From Cristatella mucedo (lineage: Eukaryota > Bryozoa > Phylactolaemata > Cristatellidae): 64,000 bases of DNA. Location: NCBI GenBank assembly GCA_009760855.2, contig WPIO01000042.1, positions 580,501-644,500 on the forward strand. Direction: 5' to 3'. Under the pieces are notes generated by a model. That model was not told where the DNA came from. It did no database searches and worked only from the letters and a program-made list of their open reading frames with translations. Shown one piece after another: positions 11,410-24,309 of the stretch (its first letter is position 1; the number at the start of each line of letters is the position of its first letter). A program made the translations under genes and the position numbers.

Positions 11410-11955
11410 TAGGTTTTGTCACTCACTTTTAGGTCACTTCATTCTATGGCTCCAGCCTATCTCTCCGACATACTCCCCCATCAGGCCAAGCATCGTACCA
11501 CCCGCTTTTCGGAATCCAACAGTCTAGAAATACCTCATACAAACCTCAAATCCTTTGGAGACCGTGCATTTAGTTCATATGCTCCCAAAGCCCGGAACTC
11601 CCTCCCGACCTGCGTCAGAACGTCCCCTGACCTGACCACATTTAAAAGGAACTTAAAAACACACATATTTAGGACAGCATTTAGTGGGTCCCTGTGATTC
11701 GTCCTTGATGTGCTTATGCGTGCTGACACTGTGCATGCTGCCACTAACCACATTTGCATGCTGACCCTGTGCATGTCACCCCTAACCATGTTATTCATTT
11801 CGTTTGTTTTTCAAGCATGATTTTACTTACCATTCAACTGCATTTCCCTTTGCAGCAAATGTAAAGCGTCTAGAGAGAGATTAAGTTCTCTGAGGGCGCT
11901 TTATCAAGTGAATTATTATTATTATTGTTATTATTATTATTATTATTAGAAGAAG
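11410..11955 (+). mobile_element. LINE family 1 3' end
   Basis: From VLSLTFRSLHSMAPAYLSDI-equivalent DNA to the hairpin and (ATT)n at about 11950. It is very similar to the nested copy at 58.4-58.9 kb, and its coding part is open for 93 codons. Confidence 0.85.
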
Positions 11956-12231
11956 AATGGAAGGATGGTTTCTAATGGAGTGAGCAGCGGCTGCGAACTA
12001 TACAGTTTGGTCGCACGGAAGTTAGGTCCCGATCGACGCCGCGCGGCACGTGTTTGTGCCCATCAAAGGGGGCGCGAACTACGACGTGCCGCGAGTTCCT
12101 GCAAACGAGCACTAAGCCTCAGGGGTCTTCTGAGTATAACTCGACCTCAAGAGATCTAGTTATGCCCTAATACGAACTAATTAAAGCTCGGAATACGGGC
12201 AAAGGTAAATTTGGGCAACGAAGGCGCAGCC

Positions 12232-12386
12232 CACCCTAAACGCTAAAGCCTAAACCTTAAATTCTAAACCCTAAATCATAAACACTAAAACCATATACCG
12301 GGGGAATGTCCTAACCGAGGGGGAAATGTCCGGGAGGGGGAAACGTTCCGGATGACGTCCGGGGGGGGGGAAAGTCCGTACCCCCT
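12232..12386. repeat. Telomere-like CCTAAA runs followed by G-rich short repeats
   Basis: About 60 bp of degenerate CCCTAAA/CCTAAAC units (12232-12291) is followed by repeated GGGGGAAATGTCC-like units and a 10-G run (12297-12386). Confidence 0.6.
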
Positions 12387-13607
12387 TTCTAGGCACTTAA
12401 CACGTTTGCTGGAAAAGAAGCACGATCGAATGGTTACTGGAAGCATGCTTGATAAACAACATGCATAACATGGTTAGGGGTGACATGCACAGGGTCAGCA
12501 TGCAAATATGGTTATCGGCAGCATGCACAGTGTGAGAAGGCATAAGCACATAAAGGACGTTTTCCACCGGTTGTAAGCGCCTGAGTAGGCAGGCTGGTAG
12601 ACCAGCAAGCAGTGAGTTACAGAAGTCAAGACGGGATGTCACTAATGCATTGACCAATTAAGACGTGGTAACTCTGTGTAAAAATGCCCTATTTCTACCA
12701 ATGTTATGTAGCTGAAAGTAGGCAGACGTCTGTGGAGCTGATGTGGTTGTGTAATGAAAGGACCCTGTGGAACGTGGCACCTAGATTTCGTGCAGATTCA
12801 ACAAGAGATATGCTAGCAGAGCCAATTTTGAGCGTCATCCTTTCCAATTTCCGAATTACACTTTGTTTTCCCATAACTAGTAGGTTGGTTTTATCATAAT
12901 TAAATTTAAGCAAGTTTTCTGCCGTCCATGAGCTGATGTCATCAATACATGCAGCAAATGAGTTGAGAGAATTGGACGTGCTTTATGGATGAGAGAGATC
13001 AAAGTAGATATACAACTGAGTGTCGTCTGCATAGCAGTGAAAGCCTAGATTCAGCTTGGCAGTCACGTCGGAAAGAAGAATAGTATAAATCATTAAAGAA
13101 CTGAACCATGCTCGGAGCCCTGCTGTATCCCATATTTCAGAGATTCTTTGGATGATCATTGTCCATTCACATCAATAATCTGGAGTCTCCCGCTGAGATA
13201 GGACCTGAACCATAGCAACGCAGTGCCAGTAACTCCCAGGTGAAATGAAAGCGCTCAGGAAGAGATTAGTGATCAATAGTATCAAAAGCTTAGGAAAGAT
13301 CGAGAAAAACAGGCAGGGATACTCTACCAATGTCTGCATTCGAAAGTAGGTCGTTTTATACCCGAAGCATTGCTGACTCTGTGGGGGATTAGCTATAAAA
13401 ATCAGACTGAAACTTACTAGCAAGGGTTGAAGTTTATCTAAATGATTTCAGCTGGCCTGCCACGACTCGATCCAGTGGCTTTGATAGGAACGGTATAATG
13501 GAGACTGGGTGGAAGTTGCGCTAGTTTTCTTGGTCTAGTGTCGATTTCTTGAGTAGTAGCCTGACTACAACCTTTTTAAGAGGTGCTGGGACATGACCTG
13601 AGGCTAA
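12387..13607 (-). mobile_element. LINE family 1 with internal deletion
   Basis: Minus-strand 3' end (hairpin side without the ATT tail) through RT up to the VPEP-equivalent segment. About 350 bp of the C-terminal coding region is missing at about 12555. It abuts the tail of a family 2 copy at 13608. Confidence 0.75.
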
Positions 13608-14200
13608 TGTAAGGTAATGTATTTTCGTCTGTAACTCCACAAAGCCATAAAGACTATGTGAGTGTTACACAAGAGAGTTTTGTGTAGGGCACTCACAGCC
13701 TAAGCGGCTTTCAGTACGCATTCGGTGGCCAACAGACTTTGTCTCACGCAACAAAGAGAAAGTGGGAAGCATAACAGAGTCAGGAGAGTAGTTGAGGTAG
13801 TGATTAGCATGAAAGTAGCAGCTTAGGACCTCTGAAAAGAATGAGCCCTAGTCGGCAGCAGGAGAGTAGTTGTCGTCGCGTAAGAATTATGGAAGCGAGC
13901 TCCACAGTCTAGGATCTGCAGAGCTAAAGCTTCTGTCGCCAGCGGTCTTTAGGCGGAGGAGTGGAACAGCTAATTTATTGTCAACACAGGACCTGAGGGC
14001 GCGAAGAGGCTGAAACTGGTGCAGCAATTCAGCTAGGTACGAAGGAGCCAAGCCGTGGCGGGCCTTGAGGGTCAGCGTAAGAACTAGACAAGCAGCGACT
14101 CTGTGCGTGCTCATGCGAATAAAGTAAGAACTCCCTCCACCTGTAGCATCTGCAGTGGATATACGCGTTCTGTTCCAAATAAAACCTTTCACTAGAAGAC
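13608..14200 (-). mobile_element. LINE family 2 3' end
   Basis: Starts at the AATGTATTTTCGTCTGTAAC terminal sequence and encodes KARHGLAPSYLAELLHQFQP and LRLKTAGDRSFSSADPRLW on the minus strand. Compare 46080-46640. Confidence 0.8.
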
Positions 14201-14214
14201 CGCACTATTTCCAT

Positions 14215-14912
14215 TCACGGTCAAGTCTGCCTACTTTCAGCTACATAGCAGTGCTGCAATTCGGGCCGGCTCAGACACCATTACCGTACTCAAGTAGTTA
14301 AGCTGTATTTGTCACATCCTGTCTCGGCAATTGCTGTAACACTACTCGCAGGTCTTGTGCAATCAGATGCCTGCAGCTTTTGCATAGCTCTGCACCCAGG
14401 TCCGTCCGTCTCGAGCCTTGCTGTTGCCACATTGCACCACATTCCTACCGACATGCGCTGGCTTGCCATCAAGCAGCTCATGTATTTCAGGCTTTCATGT
14501 CTCTCACTTTTAGGTCCCCCATTCTTCCCTCGCTCCAGCCTACGTATTTGAACTACTTCCCAATTAGACTTGGCATCGTGCCGCTTGCTTGTCGGACTCA
14601 GGTAGTTGACGGGTGCCTCGAACTAACTTCAAATTCTTTGGAAATCACGACTTTACTGCTTATATCCCCAAAGAATGCAAATCACTCCCGAATGACTGGG
14701 CATCTCCTGACTTTGGCATTTAAAAGTGAGCTCAAAACGCACAGCACCTATTCCTCGCGACTTTTCCGTCCGCGAGAATTTTCCCTTGTATGCCGACGCT
14801 GTACATGTTTCACAAACCCGAGTGACAAGAATCCTGTAAAGCACGAGTTAGTGCTTGGAAGGAGATATAGTTCTTCAGGGGTGCTATAGAAAGCCTTCTT
14901 ATTTTAATGGTT
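14215..14912 (+). mobile_element. LINE family 1-related, old copy
   Basis: DNA equivalent to the STVKSAYFQL region through the 3' hairpin, with strong divergence and frames in pieces. It probably belongs to an older subfamily. Confidence 0.6.
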
Positions 14913-15169
14913 ATACTTACATAGTTTAGTTCCATCCTAAAACAGCTAACTACAGTTTTGCTGAAATTGCATATGGGCTCCTTTTGTCTTCAAAGTAACT
15001 TTAAGGCTTCAGAGCCTATTAAAAGGTCGTGTAAAAATGGGTGATCCCATCACATTCAAGATGGAATACCACGAATGGTATTGAAAAAAGTGCATCACTT
15101 CCGTTTCCAAGCCACAGTACCTACATTTTTCTAAGTGTGGGATGTTTTCAAGAAGCATTAAAAGGACAA

Positions 15170-15705
15170 AATGAAAAACACGCCATACTTTAGTGAGCCG
15201 GCTGAAGTCGACAGTCAACTATATCCTCAACCGCATCAAAGTTTGAATCGCCATCGGCTATCCCTGCCTCAGTCTAACCGATCGCTTTTCAAAGGGTTCG
15301 TCCCAATAATTACCTACTCTTCTCCATTGTCCACCTTCAAGCATTCCTGTAGTGCCGTCATCTCCAAGCTCATCTTTCAGTCTAATAAGACTACTAGTCC
15401 TCCAACCGCCCACCCGTACTATTACTCCAAAGCGTGGAACTCAATACCGACGCGTCACGACGTCCCCCGAGATGGCATTTAAAAAGAAGCTTAAATCGCA
15501 TTTGTTTATTACAGCAATTGGTGGGTCTTTGTCATTCATCTTTCGTGGGCATGCACTGCTTACACTGTGCCTGCTGCTTGCTGATGTCACCACCAATTAT
15601 TTGGGAATGCTTTCTTTACAGCATCTGTAAAGTGCCTAGAAAGAGATCAGGTTCTCCGAGGGGGCCATATAAATATATCATTATTATTATTAATATTATT
15701 ATACT
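15170..15705 (+). mobile_element. LINE family 1-related 3' end, divergent subfamily
   Basis: The coding remnant (KAWNSIPTRHD-like) and 3' UTR are diverged, but the hairpin (AAAGTGCCTAGAAAGAGATC) and ATT tail are kept. Confidence 0.6.
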
Positions 15706-16175
15706 CTTTCTGAGGTACGAGGGATAAATTCAGCCCCGGTATATACAGCACGTTAAAACCTGCCTCTAGACTCAGATTCTGCCCAGTATGTTCAAAAAAA
15801 TTACACTCAGTATCCCGTTTCTGTTCCCATCAAAGACATTGAGACGAGTTGGAACGAGTAGAGTCAGATATAATTAGCTCTTGCATCGAAAATTCAAATG
15901 TAGCAAGAAATACCAATTCAGTACATTAAATAAAGCTGCTACATATAAAAGTCATGCGTTTCCAGAGCCATGGATATATTTGAACTGTCAAGTACAGGTT
16001 TCAGATTTTTGGTAATAGCAGAATAAAAAGAATGGTTGACACTTTAAGTACAATTTTTTTCTTAAGCTGAGCGCCAAGTTCAACATGCTAGTGTCTCCTC
16101 AGATGGCTTTGTGCTGTGTGTGCCCGCTGTTATCGTAGAGCAGGTTTCGGTCGCGATGAAGACAAACGTAGGCCA

Positions 16176-16349
16176 TCACAGGTCCCTACCAAGCCTGTGA
16201 ATTTCGTCGATGACGAAATCCATGTCGGCTTCTGTGGTCTCGGGATTGCTTAGAACGAAGCGGAAGAAATTTACAAGCGATCCCTGAGGCTGATATCCGA
16301 TCATCATTGTACCCTGTTGTTGCATTCGAGCCTTTATCTGGGGTGCCAC
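16176..16349 (-). CDS. Acidic amino acid decarboxylase last exon with stop
   Basis: Fifty-seven codons plus TGA. It begins [20 protein letters not shown], continues [16 protein letters not shown] and ends EIHRLGRDL, the normal C-terminus of CSAD and GAD (ERLGQDL). The acceptor is TTTATAG. No AATAAA-type signal on the coding strand is obvious in the 200 bases after the stop. The 5.6-kb intron before it carries family 1 LINE remnants, a purine tract and a CA microsatellite. Confidence 0.95.
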   Translation of the reverse strand: MAPQIKARMQQQGTMMIGYQPQGSLVNFFRFVLSNPETTEADMDFVIDEIHRLGRDL

Positions 16350-16689
16350 CTATAAACAAAAGAATGTATAGACGATCATAAAGATACTATTTTGATTTAA
16401 TATTAACAATACGGAACCTGAACTTCATATTCCTTCGTTCCTGCTTACTTTGAATTTATTTATTAACGGGACATAAATATTAAAAAGCTGAGAGCGGTAA
16501 TAAAATAATCAATAGTTACCACAAGATAATTTGAATATTATATGTCGAGATCATGCTGCCGGCTAATAAGGCAGATGTAATTTAATTGCAAATTCATACA
16601 CAATGTGGAGAAATCTTAAAAGGTAGGTAGTTGTGTAAGACAAAAACCGAGAAGGTCGCCGATCAACAGGCATCTAAAAGTGACAAGTT

Positions 16690-17740
16690 TAAGAATAATA
16701 ATAATAATAATGCACTTGATAAAGCGCCCTGAGAGAACTCAATCTCTCTCTAGGCGCATTAAATTTGCTGCAAAGAAAAATCCAATTGAATGATGAGTAA
16801 TATCATGCTTGATAAACAAACAACATGGATAACATGGTTAGGGGTGACAGGGCAGCATGCATAGTGTCAGCAAGCATAAGTACATCAAGGACGAATCACA
16901 GGGACCTACTAAATGCTGTCCTAAATAGGTGTGTTTCTAAGTTCTTTTTAAATGTGGTCAGGTCAGAGGATGTTCTAACGCAGGTCGGGAGGGAGTTCCA
17001 GGCTTTGGGAGCATACGAACTAAATGCACGGTCTCCAAAGGATTTAAGGTCTGTACGAGGTATTTGTAGACTGTTGGATTCCAAAAAGTGGGTGGTACGA
17101 TGCTTGGCCTGATGGGGGAGTATATCTGAGAGCTAGGCTGGGGCCAAAGAACGAAGTGACCTAAAAGTGAGCGACAAAACCTTGAAGTCAATCCGTTGCT
17201 TGACTGGTAGCCAGTGCAGGTCGGCGAGAAGTGGTGTAATGTGGCAATTGCGACGCTCGCGACAGACAAGTCTAGCTGCAGAGTTTTGCACCAGCTGCAA
17301 TCGCCTGATCGCATATGCTGGTAGGCTAGTAAGTAGTGAGTTGCAGAAGTCGAGACGAGATGTCACGAATGTACGGACCAACTTGGACGTGGTATCCTTA
17401 TCTAAACAAACCCGAATTTTAGCAATGTTATGAAACTGACAATAGGCAGATTTGACCGTGGAGCTGATATGGTCGTCTAACGAGAGGTCGCTTTGGAATA
17501 TGACACCTAGATTTCGTGCTGATTCAGCATGAGCTGCTGGCAGAGCCAATTTTGAGTGTCAGCCTTTCCAATTTGTGAATCACACTGGGTTTGCCCATAA
17601 CTAGTAAGTTAGTTTTATCATCGTCTAGTTTTAGAAAATTTGCTGCCATCCATGTGTGGATGTCATCAATACATGCAGCAAGTGAGTTGAGAGAATTTAA
17701 GGTGCACGAAGGCTGGGAGGGATAAGAGCAAATGTACACG
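16690..17740 (-). mobile_element. LINE family 1, C-terminal half and 3' end
   Basis: Lies in the last intron of the decarboxylase gene, in the same orientation. It runs from the (ATT)n tail at 16695 to the SQPSCTLNSLNSLAACIDDI region at about 17735, with few lesions. Confidence 0.85.
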
Positions 17741-18289
17741 AAAGCAAGTAATTGATTGTAAAAGGTAAACCAATTTCATTTAGATATGTTAGTGCTGGAT
17801 ACAAAAAAGCTCGGGTTTGCATATGCAGTCATCAAAATGAGAAGCCTCTGAATAGAAGAAGCTTTCCTCAACGAGCCTATATAAGGTTTATAATTTTATT
17901 CTCAAGTTAATCCAGACAAATGAATAGATCCACTGGCATCTGTAGTAGACTTTACATACGCTCAAACCATTAAACCTACACACTTGCAACGTGTCTAATA
18001 AGTTATAAATTTTGTAATAGTATTCCTAGGAAAATAATTTCGAAGCTCCTGGAGAACCTTTTATAGAGTTTCTATGGAAACCTTCATATCTTTTAAGATA
18101 ATTATAAAACGCAAACACAGAAGAGTTTTAATTTACTCTTAGTGCCTTCTTAAAATTGCTATCAGCTTATAAATCGTCATAGCCCTGACTCTGCCTAACT
18201 ACGGCTGTGGAAGCCTTTTGATCAAAACTTTCATAGAAGAAAAAATGACAACTACAATAGTAATACATTTGCGTAGTTCTTTCACGGAA

Positions 18290-18580
18290 CTTAATATCTT
18301 TCTAGGCATTTTACAGCATGTTTAAGGGAAGCATTATCAAATTTTTAGTGGTAGCATGCACGATGTCAACAAGCATAATACAGTTAGAAGTTACATGTAC
18401 ACTGTCAACATATAAATATGTTGGTGGTAACAAGCACAGTGGCAGCAAGCATAGAAGGCACAAGAAAGAATAATCACAAGGAGCCACTAAATGCTATGAG
18501 AAACAGGTGCACTTTTAGCTGACATAGATGTCGCCAAGTCAATGGATGTCCTAACTTCAGTCGGGAGATTGAGTTAATAC
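18290..18580 (-). mobile_element. LINE family 1 3' end, decayed
   Basis: TCTTTCTAGGCATTTTACAG and a scrambled 3' UTR on the minus strand, followed by a C-terminal coding remnant. Confidence 0.5.
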
Positions 18581-18582
18581 TA

Positions 18583-19152
18583 CTACTAATAATAATGCAC
18601 TTGATAAAGCGCCCTCAGAGAACTCAATCTCTTTCTAGGCGCTTTACATTTGCTGCAAAGGGAAACACAATTGAATGGTGAGTAATATCATGCTTGATAA
18701 ACAAACAAAATGAATAACATGGTTAGGGGTGGCATGCACAGGGTCAGCATGCAAATGTGGTTTGTGGCAGCATGCACAGTGTCAGCACGCATAAGCACAT
18801 GAAGGACGAATCACAGGGACCTAGTAAATGCTGTCCTAAATAGGTGTGTTTCTAAGTTCTTTTTAAATGTGGTCAGGTCAGGGGATGTTCTGACGCAGGT
18901 CGGGAGGGAGTTCCAGGCTTTGGGAGCATACGAACTAAATGCACTGTCTCCAAAAGATTTGAGGTTTGTAGGAGGTATTTCTAGACTGTTGGATTCCGAA
19001 AAGCGGGTGGTAGGATGCTTGGCCCGGTGGGGGAGTAGATCTGAGAGATAGGCTGCGAGTAACTATTGATTTAAAATTCGGATCTTAGGATGATCTTTGT
19101 CTGTTCGAATCATTGCTGTGAAGTCTTCCTCTGAGATATGACCTGAACTATT
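18583..19152 (-). mobile_element. LINE family 1 3' end with internal deletion
   Basis: Tail, hairpin, 3' UTR and C-terminal coding part to about 19055. It then jumps to an earlier RT piece at 19080-19150. Confidence 0.75.
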
Positions 19153-19228
19153 TAATAATAGTAATATAACAATAATGCACTTGATAAAGTACCCTCAGAG
19201 AAATCAATCTCTTTCTAGGCGCTTAAGT
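19153..19228 (-). mobile_element. LINE family 1 3' hairpin fragment
   Basis: A 75-bp piece holding only the tail and hairpin (AAAGTACCCTCAGAGAAATC). It is cut off at the purine tract. Confidence 0.65.
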
Positions 19229-19246
19229 AGTCCAGGACTGAAACAC

Positions 19247-19478
19247 GGGGAGGGGAGAGGGGAGAGGAGAGAAGAGGAGGAGAGAGGGGAGGGGAGGGGA
19301 GGGTCAAGGAGAGGGGAGGGGGGAGAGGAGCAAAGAGAGAGGAGAAAGGAGAAGAGAGAGGAGAAGAGAGAGGAGACGTGAGAGGAGACGTGAGACGAGA
19401 GGAGACGAGAAGAAAGAGCAGACAAGAGGAGACCAGAAGAGAGAGGAGATGATCGAGGAGAGAAGGAGAGAAGGGGAG
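19247..19478. repeat. Purine-rich GA/GGA tract
   Basis: About 230 bp almost free of pyrimidines on the plus strand (GGAGAGGGGAGAGGAGAGAA...). The serine/leucine-rich minus-strand frames across it are artefacts of composition. Confidence 0.9.
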
Positions 19479-19479
19479 C

Positions 19480-20420
19480 TGAGGCCCAACAGGAGTGCTG
19501 CTGCCCATCCATTGCTGCTGCCACCTCCGAGTCGGTGTTGGCGTAAATTGCCCCTGGCTTCAGGGTGAGCAACAGGGCAGAAGTAAGGAGGCAAACCTGC
19601 TGCTGCTGCTGATGATGAGGTAGCCCTGAAGGGTTCGAGAATCCCAGGACAGCCAATAGGCCTAATGTGAGGCCGGCAGTGCCCGACCCAAAACTGGGCC
19701 CGTGTCACACATTGGGCGGCTGCTGTGGTCGGATGGCAGGCATGCTCATTGCATTGCAATGTCTCTGGGTCTTGCTTACCAAAAAAACAAAGCACGAGGC
19801 CGAGGGCAGCAACTCGGCTGCCACAGTCTGGAACCACAGCAGGGTGCTGGCAAACCTCGGCTGAGACCCGGAAGTACCTGCCTGGGGCGGATGTTCATAC
19901 GAATTTGAAAGGAACATGCAGCCGCCGGAGAAGGCAAGAGCCAATACCCCCCATCCCAAAAAAAGTCCAGCGTTAAGCTATACCGGTCAGGGGGGTGGGA
20001 GGCAGCTGAATATGAGGCCTTTGTCATTGAGGTCAGTGGCAGCCTCAGCCTCAATGACAGCAGGAAGCTCGCAGCCCCAAGCATCCGGTTTCTTCGGCAA
20101 GGTACAACAGACAAGCACGTCAAAAAGCAAATGTTCGGATAGAGTAGGTGCTCATCTTCAAGGGGCGCAAGTAAGCATGCTTTCTTGCTGGAAGGAAAAC
20201 TCAAATAAGACAGCAGAGCTAGAGACAGAGGGATTGTACGAGCTTTTAGAAACCACCAGGGCAGTCACTCGCCCGGAGTACCTGTGCTTTAGAAGACAAG
20301 ACCCTACTGACGGCCCCTAAGCATTCACACAGTGCACCCTTGTAGTGTGCCAGCAATACACACCACCATTTCACTATAGCAGAGGAAAGCCAGCGTCAGT
20401 CGGCTTACGGACCCGCCATG
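19480..20420. other. No supported gene; moderately GC-rich
   Basis: Open frames of 65-177 codons occur on both strands, but they overlap each other and show no recognisable domain. Part of one is the purine-tract artefact. Not a LINE or SINE that I recognise. Confidence 0.5.
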
Positions 20421-20521
20421 CTGACACCGGCTACCAGTCGTAAGGCGTCCAAAGGAAGCACAGAGAGGAGAGAGCGCACACACGTTCTTTCCCATCGACT
20501 AGCAACTCCTGAACGAATGGC

Positions 20522-20564
20522 TATAATAATAATAATACATTTGTATACCGCTCTAGGAGAACTG

Positions 20565-20600
<36 letters not shown>

Positions 20601-20970
20601 CACTATACAGAAGCTGCAAATAAAGCATTACCAAATGTTTGGTGATAACATCCGAAAGCAGCCGGCGTACTGTAAGCAGATACATGCACTCGCAGGACAA
20701 ATCACAAAGACCCACCGAATGCTGCTACGAAAAGGTGCTTTTTAAGCTTTTTTAATGTTGTCACGGCTGGGGGCATTGTCACGTGTGTCGGTATTGAGTT
20801 CCAGGCTTTGGGAGTACAGGAACTGAAGGCACGGTCTCCAATGGTTTTGTTGTTCGTACGAGGTAGAGCTAGACGATTCGAGTCAGAACAGGCTAGCAGC
20901 GGCTCACATCGACCCGGATGTGCCGGGTCCACTTCTCTTGGCCAGTCTGCCGAAGCAATTATGCTCACAT
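20522..20970 (-). mobile_element. LINE family 1-related 3' end with CT expansion
   Basis: Minus-strand copy with tail, hairpin and C-terminal coding remnant (NNKTIGDRAFSSCTPKAW). The CTCTTTCT arm of the hairpin has become a (CT)n run at 20567-20598. Confidence 0.7.
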
Positions 20971-21167
20971 TGACCCGGTTAAATGGCTAACAAGTGGGCT
21001 GCTGCACTGACAGTTCTACAGATTCACACTGCCGATGTGTCAGGGTCAGCAATTGACTGTTCGAACCTATTGTCGCAATCCTTGCATGTGTGCCTGCTGA
21101 CGAAACCTCCATAATGTTATAAAAATCCAACCATCGAAGCCAAGCGAGCTAGTGACAAGCTAATCAG

Positions 21168-21314
<147 letters not shown>

Positions 21315-21554
21315 AGCACACGCGCACATGCACACACACCGAGGCCCACATGCACACACACATGGGATATCTTTGGTCAAAGCCACTGGCGTTCACAGGA
21401 CGGTGGACCTGGGTGTGCAGGGGACCGCCACCACCCATCTCCCCCAACCTCTTGCACAGCAGAGTACTCTCTCGAGTACCAACGATTATCCACTGCCAGT
21501 ACTTTTCGTGCGCGCGCACACGCACACACTTTTTATTGTAGTGTTGTGCCAGTG

Positions 21555-21690
21555 ATGCCGACGTGAGATGAGAGGTGCCGAAAAGGTCTCGGTGATCAAT
21601 AGTATCAAACACTGCTGAAAGATCAAGCAAAATAAGCAGAGACTATTTACCTAAGTCCGCATTCCTGATAAGGCCTTTATAAAATTAACA
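21555..21690 (-). mobile_element. LINE family 1 RT fragment
   Basis: Encodes LLDLSAVFDTIDH-like residues on the minus strand. It contains no 3' end. Confidence 0.6.
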
Positions 21691-21907
21691 AAATGCTCAC
21701 TTTTTGGATTGATTCGATGATGTCCGAATAGAATAACATCAATAATATCCCAATATGATATGTACAATCATATATAAATATGGCGGATACTGGCCATAGC
21801 TTACATTGCTTTTTCCTAAAACTGATTGCTTGTGGACTTACTATACAATGTATAGGAAGTTTTCCCCACATACAGTACTTGGACAATTCCAAGAGTAATC
21901 AACTCAC

Positions 21908-21997
21908 CTTAGATAAACGACTCCACCAATCCTTTGTTTCTGGTTGACCTCGCATGCTAGGAGGTATGTACCAAAAACAGATGTTGGTGCATTCAGG
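21908..21997 (-). CDS. Acidic amino acid decarboxylase exon with NICFWYIPPSMRG
   Basis: Thirty whole codons beginning PECTNICFWYIPPSMRG and ending WWSRLSK. FWYIP(P/Q)S(L/M)RG is a family signature of the C-terminal domain. The acceptor is CTCTGCAG and the donor AAG|GTGAGT; both junctions are phase 0. It is separated from the previous exon by the largest intron (7.4 kb), which holds LINE copies of both families. Confidence 0.95.
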
Positions 21998-22499
21998 CTG
22001 CAGAGAAGTGTAAGCCTACGTTAGAGAGAGCTGATCTGCTACTGTAGTAACACACAATGCAGCGAAATTGCATCATGGATCAGACCACGCTTTGATAAAC
22101 GAATAGATTACCCCTTATCCAGGCACTGTGGATGTATTCCTATTAGGGTTTTCTCTTTATCAAAAGCAGTCAATTGGATTTCGACAGATCCCGTTTCTCG
22201 GGAGCTGGATTTTACCGTAGCTAGTGGGTTACCAGACACGTGGCTCTTACACACATTTATCTCTTAAGTATCTCCAATCCGCAAAGCCGCTAAGAGTAAA
22301 GGCTATAACGGAGAGTCTTCCGCAGCCTACTCAAAGCTCGTTCAAGGATCGTTCGTTACGTATATGGTAGACGACAGAATTCAGCACAAGAAACAAAGAG
22401 AAATTGAGAAGCATAGCTGAGTATTGTGGAAGTAGCAGCTCAGGACGGCTAGAAGAAATGCACCTCAGTCGTCCGGAGGAGAGTAGATGTCGTTGCAGG

Positions 22500-23400
22500 A
22501 ATCGTTATGTAATGTAATGTGATGTAATGCATCTCCGTCTGTAACCCTACAAAGTCATGAAGACCACGTGGGTGTTACGCAGGAGAGTTTTGTATAGCGC
22601 ACTCACAGCCTAAGCGGCTTTCGATAATCGTGGAAGTAAGCTCAACAGTCTAATACCTGCAGTGCTAAATCTTCTGTCGCCATCCTAATCGTCGAAGTCG
22701 CCACTTAAAAGTGGACGATTGGCTTATATAGCTTATTTTCCAAAGAGGATCGGAATGCACGAGAAGGCGACAATTGGCGAAGCAGATCAGCTAGGTGTGA
22801 AGGAGCCACGCCAAAGCGGGCCTGGCGTATTAGTGTAAGAATTTTACTCGTTATCGGCTGATCAAACAGGAGCCACGAGACGCATAGCAGAACCATTCGG
22901 ATTTGTTGACTGGCATTGCAGCCATATTTATTAATCCCAAGCTGCGGAAGCATCATGAGTTTTCGGTAGCCTAGCCCAGACGGAATTGCAGTACTCTGAG
23001 CCTAGATAAAACGTGGGGGCTAGTTATATTTCTAACAAGCCATCTCAGTACATATTTCCTAATCTTAGACAGCGTTAAGACGTGATGGCTAAATGATGGG
23101 GACAGTATTCGTTATGAAACTTTCAAAGTTCAAGCAGTTCTTAAAAAGGACGCCTAAATTTTGAGTACATGGCGGCAATCTCACACCGGCATCGTCAACT
23201 AATAGTGAACAGTCTCTTAATCCAGCAGCGTGGTTCGGCTGACCTATTGAGTAGGAGATCGGTTATATTGCTGTTTAGTTTAAGGATATTGGCTGTCATC
23301 CAGGATCAAATATCTGCAAGGCAAGCATTCAGTTTATCAATCATTGCAGCACCTTCCAAGGGTTCGAATGAAATTTAACAGCTGGGCATCATCAGCGTAG
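22500..23400 (-). mobile_element. LINE family 2, decayed
   Basis: Terminal TGTAATGTAATGTGATG, the GTAACCCTACAAAGTCATGA 3' UTR and a PSHLADLLRQLSPSRAFRSS coding remnant. Earlier RT pieces run up to about 23400. Confidence 0.65.
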
Positions 23401-24300
23401 TAAATTCTTTAATAACTCCATACTATTTATACTCCAGCTATCTCGAAAAGTTTTAGGTCGATCTCACAACTTGCGGATCTAGTGGAATTTCACAGGTTTT
23501 GGCACGAATTCAGCTGAGATAACTCAGGATTTTCCCGCCACTCTTCCCGAGACGTCCTTCGTTAAAAACCTGGCTTTTTGTAGTAATTAAGTGTCAACTC
23601 GTGGCTTGGGCAGCATTCATAAAGAAGAACGACTTGATACCTAACTGGAGCAAGACTCAGGCTGCTCATTAATGTGTGAACCACTAAGTTCTGAGGTTTC
23701 AGCGGCTAATTGGCGAACGAGGAAATGAAAGCACGATGTTAAAAAATAATTATAGCTCGAGGTGAACTTTTAATGTTCAAAATCTAAGCAAATTAATTAA
23801 GACTGATAAATTTAGATCACATTGCTTCAAGAACCATGGTTACGGCAAAAATTAATTGCATGTATGAGCTGTACCAAACTAGACCCATCATCTATGGCCG
23901 AGAAGAGAGGCGTGTAAAGTGTACTCTCAAGTAAGATCCAGTTGGCATTTTATAGTTTGCTCACTGAAAAGGACATACAGTTGCATTAACTACGGTCTTT
24001 CAGTGAGGGGGTTGATTAAGAGCACACCAATTTATTTGGAACTTAACTGTAACAAATAAAAAGCTGCTAGTTGTGAATACAACCTTTCAAATAAACAAAA
24101 CCTCTTAAATCAAAAAATGATCTTCAGCTAATAACTTCACTTTGAGCGCCGTCACAGATATTTCGCATTTCTTTATGAATTCAAGTTTGGTTCAATGGAT
24201 GTCTTTGATCATTTTCATGGTCCTAAACATTTCTACTTTGAATATTTTAAAGAGAATTTGAGATAAATTTCCACAAAATATAGAAGCTGAGCTTTACTGT
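23400..24300. other. Intronic sequence, nothing recognised
   Basis: AT-rich, no long frame and no repeat identified. Part of the 7.4-kb intron. Confidence 0.6.
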
Positions 24301-24309
24301 AAAAGAGAA

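Noticed and set aside
19204-19837. Ser/Leu-rich minus frames of 97-177 codons.
   Set aside because: They are translations of the purine-rich tract; frames are open in all phases because of composition.
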